Part shown: one piece after another, positions 1 to 6,221 of the stretch | Numbering within the stretch: position 1 is the first letter of the stretch | Layout: every line of letters starts with the position of its first letter | Source: JAQIBY01 sp964615585 | GTDB lineage: Bacteria; Bacteroidota; Bacteroidia; Bacteroidales; ML635J-15 | Length of the DNA: 6,429 nucleotides | NCBI GenBank assembly: GCA_964615585.1 | Contig: CAZTNS010000163.1 | Location: forward strand, 1-6,429 | Reading direction: 5' to 3' | Notes under the pieces: model-generated | Databases searched by the model: none | The model's input: only the letters and a program-made list of their open reading frames with translations | Told to the model about the DNA's origin: nothing | Program-made: the position numbers and the translations under genes

Positions 1-131
1 AAGTCAGGTTTTACCAATTTAATAACAGTGTTTTTAGAAAGAGTTATATGAGAGAGAGTTTGCCCTTTAAATTTGACAATCATAGATTGCTTTACAGCAA
101 ATAACCGTACAAAAATCATCATCTGATAAAA
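1..131. other. Left-edge stretch without a confident gene
   Basis: I see no gene here that I can defend. On the minus strand a frame stays open from two adjacent ATG codons (122-120 and 119-117) to the window edge, about 40 codons beginning MMIFVRLFAVK. It could be the start of a gene that continues outside the window. It begins only about ten bases after the terminator of the leftward regulator gene, so there is no room for its own promoter, and the peptide matches no family I know. On the plus strand a 33-codon frame enters from the edge and stops at 102-104, also without a recognisable motif. Confidence 0.3.
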
Positions 132-169
132 CTAAAGCTTCGCAGTTTCGGTTTTCTGCGAAACTTTAG
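132..169 (-). terminator. Rho-independent terminator of the response-regulator gene
   Basis: Arms 132-145 and 156-169 form a 14-pair stem around a 10-base loop. The single non-Watson-Crick position (138 against 163) is a G-U wobble in a minus-strand transcript but a C-A mismatch in a plus-strand one. In the minus direction the stem is followed by TTTTAT. Both facts point to termination of the leftward gene that ends at 188, 19 bases before the hairpin. The U-tract is short, so efficiency may be moderate. Confidence 0.75.
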
Positions 170-187
170 AACTTAACATAAACATAT

Positions 188-874
188 CTAATCCACATAT
201 TTATATCCGACACCTTTGACGGTAATGATATGTTTTGTTCCGAGTTTTTTTCGTAATTTGTTAATGTGAACATCTATGGTTCTCTCCCCGACAAAAGTAT
301 CACCCCAAATTTTATTGTAAATTTCTTCACGGGTAAACACTTTTTCAGGAATTGATGTCAATAAACAAAGCAATTCATATTCTTTCCGGGGCAGCATTAA
401 GCTTTGTCCTGAGTACCGAACTTGATATTTTTCCTGGTCAATAATGACACTTTTCGTTTCAATCGTGTTTGATATTTCAACTTTTTCCTGTTTTAACAGT
501 TTCCTTTTCAATAAGGCTTTAACACGTCTGATCAACACCTTGGGATTAACAGGTTTTGCTATGTAATCATCTGCCCCTGCATCAAAACCGGCAACCTGTG
601 AATAATCTTCACTGCGTGCCGTAAGAAAAAGTATCAAACTGTTGTTTATTTGTGGATTATTCCGAATCCTTTCACAAACCTCTACCCCATCAATGTCGGG
701 CATCATGAGGTCCAGAATAATGAGATCAGCTTTGATCTTAACTGCTTTTTCAAGTCCAAGTGCTCCATTTTTAGCTGTAAAAACCTGATATCCTGCATTT
801 TTAAGATTATAACTCAAAAATTCCAGCACATCCGGCTCATCATCAATAAGTAATATTTTTTTAGGTGTTGACAT
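188..874 (-). CDS. phoB: PhoB/OmpR-family response regulator
   Basis: This is the DNA-binding output half of a two-component system and acts in the cytoplasm. The 228-residue length is normal for the OmpR/PhoB class. Residues 5-122 are a receiver domain with acidic pocket D11-D12, phospho-acceptor D55 in LIILDLMMPD, switch residue T85 and conserved K107 in the A-K-P motif, so it should be phosphorylatable. After a linker, residues about 135-226 form a winged-helix domain, with recognition helix RTIDVHINKLRKKLG near 198-212 and the wing GVGYKY near 221-226. The start at 874 is chosen because MSTPKKILLIDDE is a typical N-terminus. No histidine kinase gene lies beside it, and a terminator follows directly. 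A triple 11-bp-spaced box sits 55 bp upstream, which suggests autoregulation. The family assignment is firm. The name phoB rests on overall similarity and the box spacing, so a different OmpR-type regulator remains possible. Confidence 0.9.
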   Translation of the reverse strand: MSTPKKILLIDDEPDVLEFLSYNLKNAGYQVFTAKNGALGLEKAVKIKADLIILDLMMPDIDGVEVCERIRNNPQINNSLILFLTARSEDYSQVAGFDAGADDYIAKPVNPKVLIRRVKALLKRKLLKQEKVEISNTIETKSVIIDQEKYQVRYSGQSLMLPRKEYELLCLLTSIPEKVFTREEIYNKIWGDTFVGERTIDVHINKLRKKLGTKHIITVKGVGYKYVD

Positions 875-925
875 GATTTGAGATACATTTTAATTATGCA
901 TGATATTATTTCATTAAAATAACAT

Positions 926-956
926 CAAGGTTAAGCCGATGTTAAACAAACGTTAA
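926..956 (-). promoter_or_regulatory. Triple 11-bp direct repeat, candidate Pho-box-like operator
   Basis: GTTAA occurs at 930-934, 941-945 and 952-956, exactly 11 bp apart. On the minus strand this reads TTAAC-N6-TTAAC-N6-TTAAC. PhoB/OmpR-family regulators bind head-to-tail to direct repeats with 11-bp spacing, and the Bacillus PhoP half-site TTAACA is close to this unit (family knowledge). The repeats end next to a TTG at 928-926 on the minus strand, which could be the -33 element of the regulator's own promoter. That is the usual place for an activator of this class. The matching -7 element is weak (TAATATCA at 908-901). The same box lies about 170 bp upstream of the divergent receptor gene and could also act on it. 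Confidence 0.6.
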
Positions 957-1112
957 GTTTACATCCTTGTTTCTTTCTCTATTTTCATGTTGATAAGTAT
1001 TTCATAAGCTCATTGCACAGGGTATTCACATGTTAATAAACTTACTTCCATTCATCGTATATAATTAAAGTTTTTGTAACCCTGAGTTTTAGTTAACATA
1101 ACCTTGCTGCAT

Positions 1113-1120
1113 TAGATTTG
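1113..1120 (+). promoter_or_regulatory. Candidate Bacteroidota -7 promoter element before the receptor gene
   Basis: TAGATTTG matches the Bacteroidota -7 consensus TAnnTTTG exactly. No clear TTG/TTTG -33 element lies 17-21 bp upstream, only TTTAGTT near 1088-1094. The element ends eight bases before the ATG at 1129, so a transcript starting here would be almost leaderless. The main transcription start may instead lie further upstream in the 254-base intergenic region. Confidence 0.35.
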
Positions 1121-1128
1121 TCAGTGTT

Positions 1129-3978
1129 ATGAAAAAAATATTGACATTATCCACAGCCATCCTGATAGCATGTTCGCTATCTGCGCAAAAATCAAGCTCT
1201 CCTGATTCGTATAACCTGGGAGAAAAATCTGAAAAAAAAGCAGTAATCAAAGGGAAAGTTAAAGACCAGGTGACCGGGGAAACCATCATTGGTGCCAATG
1301 TATTTATTCCTTCGTCAACAACCGGAACCACATCGGACTTTGACGGGAACTTTTCACTGGAATGCCCTCCGGGAGAAATTACATTGAAAATTTCTTTTGT
1401 TTCTTATGACACGAAAGAATATGACTTATACCTGAAACCCGGTGAAGAAAAAGAAATCAATGTTATAATGAATGAAATAGCCACAGAATTGGCACAGGTG
1501 GAAGTTAAAGCCAAAGCCAACCGCGAAAATGAAAACTTGCTGCTGATGGAACAGCAAAAAGCTGGAAAAATAAAAGAATGCATCGGGGCACAGGAATTAT
1601 CAAAAAAAGGCATATCCGATGTAGCTGATGGTGTGAAAAAAATAACCGGTATTTCCATGATGGGTTCCCGGAACATTTTTGTCCGCGGCCTTGGAGACAG
1701 ATACAACAAAACTGAGCTTAATGGACTGGGAATGGCATCTCCAAATCCCGAAGAACGCCTCTTGCCTCTTGATATGTTTCCGGTGAGCATCATCAGTACC
1801 ATTGATGTCCAGAAAATTTATGCTGTATCAGATTATGCTGATTATTCCGGGGCATTGATTGATATCCAAACCAAAGATTATCCCGAGGAGGGTTTTTTAA
1901 AAATCAAAGCAGGGACAAAAATCAACAACCAGACAACGTTTAATTCGTTTAAACTGTCAGAAACATCTGAAACATCAAATTTTGGTTTAAACACCAATGA
2001 AAATATAAATTACACCCCCACAGAATTAAACCAAATCAATGACATCAATACAGATTATTATTTTAGTTCCGATCCTTTTTTAACGGATTTTGATTATCAA
2101 AATACATTGGCCACGCCTGATACAGACCTTGGCATTTCCGGTGGAAAATCCTGGTGTTTTGATAACAACCATACCCTGGGTGCTGTTTTCTCATCAGGAT
2201 ACAGCAACGGTTATGAATTCATACAAGGCAATGACGTTGTGCTTAAATCTGACGGAACCGTGCTTAAATCATTCAATTTTGACCAATATGACCACACTGC
2301 ATCTTTTTCAAACCTGGGGGCTTTGTCATGGGAACACAACGACAATAAAATTTCTTATAATTTACTGTACCTGCATAATACAGAAAACAGCCTGACCGAC
2401 AAAAGCGGGTTTGACGGCGAAGGGTATGATTTGTTTGTCAGAACCATGATGTACCATAAGCACAGTTTATTATCCAATCAGCTAAAAGGCCGCCATAAAC
2501 CGGCGAAAAATCTTGAACTATCCTGGGATGCCTCATACTCCAAAGGGAAAAGCTCGGAACCGGACCGCCGCGGGGTTGTTTATGAACGCTCACAAAGCAC
2601 TTACGGCGATGATAACATACCCTATGATTATTACTCTTTATTTACCCTGAATCAGGGCGAAACATTACGGTATTTTTCCGATATGGTTGACAGCACAGTA
2701 ACCGGAGGTGTACACGCCAAATATATAATGGAAAAAAATGAACAAAATAAAAGGCATAAAGACATTCAGTTTGGGGTCCAGGGCATGAGTAAAAACAGGG
2801 ATTTTAATTCTTACATGTATTTTTACAATGTGGACAAGATCGCTGACCAAACCGCAGGAGTTTCCAATCCGGAGAACGGTATTTATCACCCGGACCCTTA
2901 TGATATTGATGTAACCAACAACATCAATGATGCTGCCTTTGCCGACTCAAACATTTACATCAAAAACAACACACAAAACAGAGACATTTACCGGGCTTAT
3001 CTGAATATTCTTGCAACCTATGCTGAGCTGAATTACAACATCACGCCTTATTTATTCCTGAACATAGGGTTAAGGGGAGAATATTCAGACCAAACCATTG
3101 CCTATTATGATACCAGGCCAAGGGAAAACAGCATTTACGGCCTGGATATATTTCCGGCCATGAACCTGAGATATACATTGTCAGAAAAATCCAATTTACG
3201 ATTTGCCCTGAGCAAAACCATGACACGTGCCAACTTTATTGAAATGGCTCCTTTCAGGTACAGACCATCTTATGGGAGTGCAACCACTTTTGGCAATGAA
3301 AACATACAAAATGCCGACAATTATAATTTGGACTTTAAATATGAATTATTTCCTGCCTCCGGAGAAATTATATCCGTTGGCGTTTACGGCAAAATACTAA
3401 AATCTCCCATCGAAAGAATCTCCCTGAATCAAGGTGGTGGTATGGAATATACCTACAGAAATGCCAACTCAGGTAAAGTGCTGGGTTGCGAAATGGAAAT
3501 TAAAAAGAAAATTGTGGATAAACTCTCAGCCGGTATAAATGCATCCTATATCTATACACATATCGATCTTCCCGAAAACTCATCCAACACCTTTAAAAGC
3601 CATGCTATGCAGGGTGCCAGTCCTTACCTTATCAATGCGGATGTTATGTACAATGTGTTGGATTTACAAGGTATAAAAACAGATGTTTCCATATTATACA
3701 ATGTATATGGTAAACGCATTTTTGCCATAGGTGACGGTGGCAAAGGAGACATTCATGAATTGCCTTTTAACAGCCTGGATGCAATGGTAAAAACAAAAAT
3801 AAACAACCGGTGGGAATTCAATCTGTCTGCAAGAAATTTACTCAACGCAGAACGAGTGTATGTTCAGGATATTGTGAATAACAATGATGGGAATTACATC
3901 AGCACCGGCGAAAAAGAAATCAATCGCTACAAAACAGGCATGTGGTTTGGCATGGGCATCAGTTACACATTAAAATAA
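1129..3978 (+). CDS. TonB-dependent outer-membrane receptor with CarboxypepD_reg-like domain
   Basis: This is an outer-membrane beta-barrel that imports a ligand using energy from TonB-ExbBD. The 949 residues are a normal length. Residues 1-19 are a signal peptide (MKKILTLSTAILIACSLSA), probably cut before Q20. Residues about 38-116 are a CarboxypepD_reg-like domain (IKGKVKDQVTGETIIGANV, then GTTSDFDGNFSL). The plug spans about 148-250 and contains FVRGLGDRYNKTELNG near 184-199, then PNPEER and LPLDMFP, the signature of a receptor subfamily common in Bacteroidota. The rest is barrel, including the conserved SKTMTRANFIEMAPF near 695-709 and a P-I-E-R segment near 760. The last strand ends GMGISYTLK. 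It has no SusC-type hallmarks and no SusD partner. A lipoprotein gene follows after 39 bp with no terminator between, so they probably share a transcript. Substrate is unknown. The divergent PhoB-like gene makes phosphate or a phosphorylated compound possible (inference). Confidence 0.93.
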   Translation: MKKILTLSTAILIACSLSAQKSSSPDSYNLGEKSEKKAVIKGKVKDQVTGETIIGANVFIPSSTTGTTSDFDGNFSLECPPGEITLKISFVSYDTKEYDLYLKPGEEKEINVIMNEIATELAQVEVKAKANRENENLLLMEQQKAGKIKECIGAQELSKKGISDVADGVKKITGISMMGSRNIFVRGLGDRYNKTELNGLGMASPNPEERLLPLDMFPVSIISTIDVQKIYAVSDYADYSGALIDIQTKDYPEEGFLKIKAGTKINNQTTFNSFKLSETSETSNFGLNTNENINYTPTELNQINDINTDYYFSSDPFLTDFDYQNTLATPDTDLGISGGKSWCFDNNHTLGAVFSSGYSNGYEFIQGNDVVLKSDGTVLKSFNFDQYDHTASFSNLGALSWEHNDNKISYNLLYLHNTENSLTDKSGFDGEGYDLFVRTMMYHKHSLLSNQLKGRHKPAKNLELSWDASYSKGKSSEPDRRGVVYERSQSTYGDDNIPYDYYSLFTLNQGETLRYFSDMVDSTVTGGVHAKYIMEKNEQNKRHKDIQFGVQGMSKNRDFNSYMYFYNVDKIADQTAGVSNPENGIYHPDPYDIDVTNNINDAAFADSNIYIKNNTQNRDIYRAYLNILATYAELNYNITPYLFLNIGLRGEYSDQTIAYYDTRPRENSIYGLDIFPAMNLRYTLSEKSNLRFALSKTMTRANFIEMAPFRYRPSYGSATTFGNENIQNADNYNLDFKYELFPASGEIISVGVYGKILKSPIERISLNQGGGMEYTYRNANSGKVLGCEMEIKKKIVDKLSAGINASYIYTHIDLPENSSNTFKSHAMQGASPYLINADVMYNVLDLQGIKTDVSILYNVYGKRIFAIGDGGKGDIHELPFNSLDAMVKTKINNRWEFNLSARNLLNAERVYVQDIVNNNDGNYISTGEKEINRYKTGMWFGMGISYTLK

Positions 3979-4017
3979 ACAGTTAACGGAATTATTAATT
4001 TTAAAACAAACAAAACA

Positions 4018-5289
4018 ATGAAAATGAAAAAATTGACACCATTATTTGCGGTAACAATCGCTGCGTTGCTGGTTTTTACAACAAGCTGCAAAAAAGATGA
4101 AGAAGAGGAGGCTACCGGAGGATTAGACGGCACACGCCTTTGGGGTGACATCTCCGAGAACGTAACACTTGAAAAAAACACCACCTACGAACTTGATGGT
4201 GCTGTTCATGTACAAGATGGTGCTACCATAATCATCGAGGAGGGCGTTACGATTGAAGCAGATGCGTCCAAAACATCCTATTTGCTGATTGAACAAGGCG
4301 GAAAAATCAACGCTTCAGGCACAGCTTCCAAACCCATTGTTTTTACATCCAATGCTGCATCACCTGAACCCGGCGACTGGGGAGGCATTATGGTCTGTGG
4401 TAAAGCTACCATCAATGCCGAAGGCGGCACCGGCGTAACAGAAGTTGGTAACGCACCCTATGGCGGAAACAACGACAACGACGATTCCGGTGTATTGCAA
4501 TACATACGCCTTGAATATTCAGGGATTGCTTTTGATGAAGACCACGAAGCCAATGGTTTTGCTTTCTATTCGGTGGGAAGCAGCACAACAGTTGACCACC
4601 TGCAATCATACAAAGGTGCTGATGATGGTTTCGAATTTTTTGGCGGCACTGTCAATGCAAGTTACCTGGTTTCTACACACTCTGAAGATGACTCATTCGA
4701 CTGGACTGAAGGCTGGAGGGGAAAAGGTCAATTCTGGCTGGCCAACCAGGGTGGTGATGGCGGAGACCGTGGAATTGAAGGAGATAACAACAAAAACAAC
4801 AATTCCACAACGCCTTACTCTGCACCTGTGCTGTCAAATATTACCTTAAAAGGTGCCGGATTCAACGATACATACGGCATGAAATTGCGTGAAGGAACCA
4901 AAGCTGAGATTTACAATGTCATCGTAACCGGATTTCCAAAACGCAGCATCCATGTCGAACACAATCAAACCCTTACCAACCTGAATAACGATGAACTCAA
5001 TCTGGATTACGCTTACATTTCCGATGATGTCACTGATGTGCCCATCAAATATTCCGTTTCAACCGTCATTCAGGATGGTAATGAAATTGATGACCCCAAC
5101 GGTCCATCGGTAGATGAAGACGAAAAAATCGAAGCCAGTGATAATGTAACCATTGACAATTTTACAGCCACACATTCCACTAGATTCGATGGTGGCACCA
5201 ACCCATCAGACATAGATTCCTACTTTGTAAGCACAAACAAAATAGGCTCAGGCAGTGACTGGACATCCGGCTGGACTACCGGATTGTAA
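4018..5289 (+). CDS. Probable surface lipoprotein of beta-helix-like sequence, partner of the receptor
   Basis: The 423-residue protein has a type II signal peptide (residues 1-23) ending in TTS before lipidated C24. The mature start C-K-K-D-E-E-E-E resembles the acidic export signal that sends Bacteroidota lipoproteins to the cell surface. Residues about 45-112 contain short repeated turns typical of a right-handed beta-helix (VHVQDGATIIIEEGVTIEA, GGKINASGTASKPIVFTS). The core carries strongly patterned motifs: GDWGGIMVCGKA (119-130), APYGGNNDNDDSGVLQYIRL (146-165), GADDGFEFFGGTV (200-212), DDSFDWTEGWRGKGQFW (224-240) and GDRGIEGDN (249-257). I recognise this as a widespread Bacteroidota family often found next to TonB receptors, sometimes misnamed multidrug transporter in automatic annotation. 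It has no multiple membrane segments and no transporter motif. Biochemical function is unknown; binding or processing of the receptor's ligand is inferred. The start could also be the ATG at 4024 (residue 3). No type IX secretion C-terminal domain is visible. Confidence 0.85.
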   Translation: MKMKKLTPLFAVTIAALLVFTTSCKKDEEEEATGGLDGTRLWGDISENVTLEKNTTYELDGAVHVQDGATIIIEEGVTIEADASKTSYLLIEQGGKINASGTASKPIVFTSNAASPEPGDWGGIMVCGKATINAEGGTGVTEVGNAPYGGNNDNDDSGVLQYIRLEYSGIAFDEDHEANGFAFYSVGSSTTVDHLQSYKGADDGFEFFGGTVNASYLVSTHSEDDSFDWTEGWRGKGQFWLANQGGDGGDRGIEGDNNKNNNSTTPYSAPVLSNITLKGAGFNDTYGMKLREGTKAEIYNVIVTGFPKRSIHVEHNQTLTNLNNDELNLDYAYISDDVTDVPIKYSVSTVIQDGNEIDDPNGPSVDEDEKIEASDNVTIDNFTATHSTRFDGGTNPSDIDSYFVSTNKIGSGSDWTSGWTTGL

Positions 5290-5298
5290 ATAAACAGG

Positions 5299-5324
5299 TT
5301 AGTATTAATAATTAGTATTAATAA
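5299..5324. repeat. Perfect 13-bp tandem duplication
   Basis: TTAGTATTAATAA occurs twice head to tail (5299-5311 and 5312-5324), ten bases after the lipoprotein stop codon. Each copy contains the 8-bp palindrome TATTAATA. It may be a small slippage duplication or scar; nothing shows a function. Confidence 0.85.
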
Positions 5325-5345
5325 AATAAGTGACCGTTAATAATT

Positions 5346-5381
5346 TTGGAGGGGGATGCGATGAATCGCATCCCCCTCCAA
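5346..5381. repeat. Perfect long palindrome, REP-like element or intrinsic terminator
   Basis: The arms at 5346-5361 and 5366-5381 are perfectly complementary (16 bp) around a TGAA loop and include a G5/C5 run. The hairpin lies 56 bases after the lipoprotein gene and 76 before the toxin gene, so it could end the receptor-lipoprotein transcript. However, neither strand has a U-tract after the stem. The GATGCGATGAATCGCATC core resembles the repetitive extragenic palindromes built on a GCGATTCATCGC-type centre that I recall from Bacteroidota and related phyla, some of which are moved by REP-associated Y1 transposases. Only a genome-wide copy count can decide between the two readings. Confidence 0.7.
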
Positions 5382-5433
5382 CTCTTAAATCCTGATTATA
5401 ATTTCATCCATATAATAATACCTTAAATTTTTG

Positions 5434-5441
5434 TATCTTTA
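5434..5441 (+). promoter_or_regulatory. Candidate -7 element of the HEPN/MNT operon
   Basis: TATCTTTA differs from the Bacteroidota -7 consensus TAnnTTTG only at the last base. It lies 16 bases before the ATG at 5458, which would give a leader of about ten bases. No good -33 TTG is found at the expected distance. The element lies between two copies of TAAATTTTT (5424-5432 and 5444-5452), which could form an operator for autoregulation, though such AT-rich repeats can arise by chance. Confidence 0.4.
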
Positions 5442-5457
5442 CGTAAATTTTTAAAAT

Positions 5458-5862
5458 ATGGCTCAAAATATCCGGTGGCAACAACGATTTTATAATTATC
5501 AGAAAGCATTAGGAAAACTGAATGAAGCTGTGAATAAATATTCAGCAACAAAAGATGAAATAATTAAAGAAGGCATCATTCAACGTTTTGAATTTACGCA
5601 CGAACTGGCATGGAAGGTGCTTAAAGATTACCTTTTGTTTGAAGGAATACAAAATATCACAGGCTCAAGAAGTGCAACCAAACAAGCTTTCAACATTGGA
5701 TTAATACGTAAAGGACAAATATGGCTGGACATGATTGAAAGCAGAAATAAAACTGTCCACACTTACAATGAAGCAATACTAGAGGCAGAATTCAATAACA
5801 TCATCGAAAGGTATTCGCCTTTACTGAATGAACTCGAAGTTGAAATGGAAAAGAAATTATGA
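5458..5862 (+). CDS. hepT: HEPN toxin / nucleotidyltransferase substrate-binding protein, HI0074 family
   Basis: This 134-residue, mostly alpha-helical protein has the full length of the HI0074 (NTase_sub_bind) branch of the HEPN superfamily. The family hallmark FEFTHELAWKVLKDYL is at residues 44-59, with W-L-D-M-I-E-S at 89-95. R96-N-K-T-V-H101-T-Y103 is an intact RX4HXY motif. In HEPN toxins the R and H form the RNase active site. In the characterised Shewanella HepT-MntA pair the antitoxin AMPylates the Tyr of this motif. The predicted role is therefore a toxin RNase silenced by its neighbour. The start is the ATG at 5458, after an A/T-rich leader without Shine-Dalgarno. Its last four bases overlap the next gene (ATGA), implying translational coupling. 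The best-studied HepT belongs to the sister DUF86 branch, so activity in the HI0074 branch is inferred from the shared motif. Confidence 0.88.
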   Translation: MAQNIRWQQRFYNYQKALGKLNEAVNKYSATKDEIIKEGIIQRFEFTHELAWKVLKDYLLFEGIQNITGSRSATKQAFNIGLIRKGQIWLDMIESRNKTVHTYNEAILEAEFNNIIERYSPLLNELEVEMEKKL

Positions 5863-6155
5863 ATTTCGGCCTGCAAGATAAAACCCTGGCCATGATAAAG
5901 TCTGTCATGGAAAAACATCCTGATGTAAAAGATGTGATGGTGTATGGTTCACGTGCCATGGGAAATTATAAGGAAGGTTCAGACGTTGACCTGGCTTTGC
6001 TTGGTGAAGACATAAAACAAAACACGGTTTTAAGAATACAGCAGGAGTTGGAAGACCTCAACACCCCGTACTTATTTGATGTGTTGGCATACAACAAGCT
6101 ACAGGACAAGTCTCTCAAAGAACACATCGACAGCATTGGCACTTCTATTTATTGA
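5859..6155 (+). CDS. mntA: Minimal nucleotidyltransferase (MNT) antitoxin, MntA type
   Basis: This 98-residue protein of the DNA polymerase beta-type nucleotidyltransferase fold carries the catalytic pattern GSX10DXD: G30-S31 in VMVYGSRAMG, then D42-V-D44 in GSDVDLALL. D74 in LFDVLAYNK is the likely third metal-binding acid. Nothing essential for catalysis appears lost, and the length is usual for minimal MNT proteins. In HepT-MntA systems this enzyme transfers AMP from ATP to the HEPN toxin and neutralises it. The preceding gene, which overlaps by four bases, is the cognate HEPN partner. Translation ends with TGA followed at once by an in-frame TAA. The symbol mntA is used in the toxin-antitoxin sense and has nothing to do with manganese transport. 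Some MNT-HEPN pairs have been proposed to act in phage defence or plasmid stability; which applies here is unknown. Confidence 0.88.
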   Translation: MNFGLQDKTLAMIKSVMEKHPDVKDVMVYGSRAMGNYKEGSDVDLALLGEDIKQNTVLRIQQELEDLNTPYLFDVLAYNKLQDKSLKEHIDSIGTSIY

Positions 6156-6167
6156 TAAGAACCAATT

Positions 6168-6211
6168 AAACAGACATTGGTGTCAGAAAACATCAATGGC
6201 ATCTGTTTTTT
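6168..6211 (+). terminator. Rho-independent terminator of the HEPN/MNT operon
   Basis: AAACAGA (6168-6174) pairs with TCTGTTT (6202-6208), and CATTGGTG (6175-6182) pairs with CATCAATG (6191-6198). A three-base bulge (GCA, 6199-6201) separates the two stems and the loop has eight bases. The one odd pair (6180 with 6193) is a G-U wobble in a plus-strand transcript but would be a C-A mismatch in a minus-strand one. A run of six T (6206-6211) follows on the plus strand. It starts 13 bases after the MNT stop codon. Confidence 0.75.
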
Positions 6212-6221
6212 ATTAATACAA

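Noticed and set aside
650..853. Plus-strand 67-codon open frame opposite the regulator gene
   Set aside because: It is antisense to the receiver-domain core, including the phosphorylation site, and has no recognisable feature.
1162..1173. Possible lipobox (L-I-A-C at residues 12-15) in the receptor signal peptide
   Set aside because: TonB-dependent receptors normally use signal peptidase I, and the S-L-S-A cleavage site before Q20 is a good fit. A lipobox match inside the hydrophobic core is probably chance.
1404..1802. Minus-strand 132-codon open frame inside the receptor gene
   Set aside because: The opposite frame encodes the conserved end of the CarboxypepD-like domain and the plug motif, so this is a shadow.
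4445..4849. Plus-strand 134-codon open frame inside the lipoprotein gene
   Set aside because: The annotated frame carries strongly conserved family motifs over the same bases; the alternative peptide is low-complexity in appearance and has no start context of its own.
4018..5289. Multidrug transporter function for the lipoprotein, a name I recall from automatic annotation
   Set aside because: The protein has only an N-terminal lipoprotein signal and a beta-rich secreted body; there are no transmembrane helices or transporter motifs.
5346..5381. Reading the palindrome as a CRISPR repeat or phage attachment site
   Set aside because: There is a single copy in the window, no spacer pattern, no cas gene, and no integrase or tRNA nearby.
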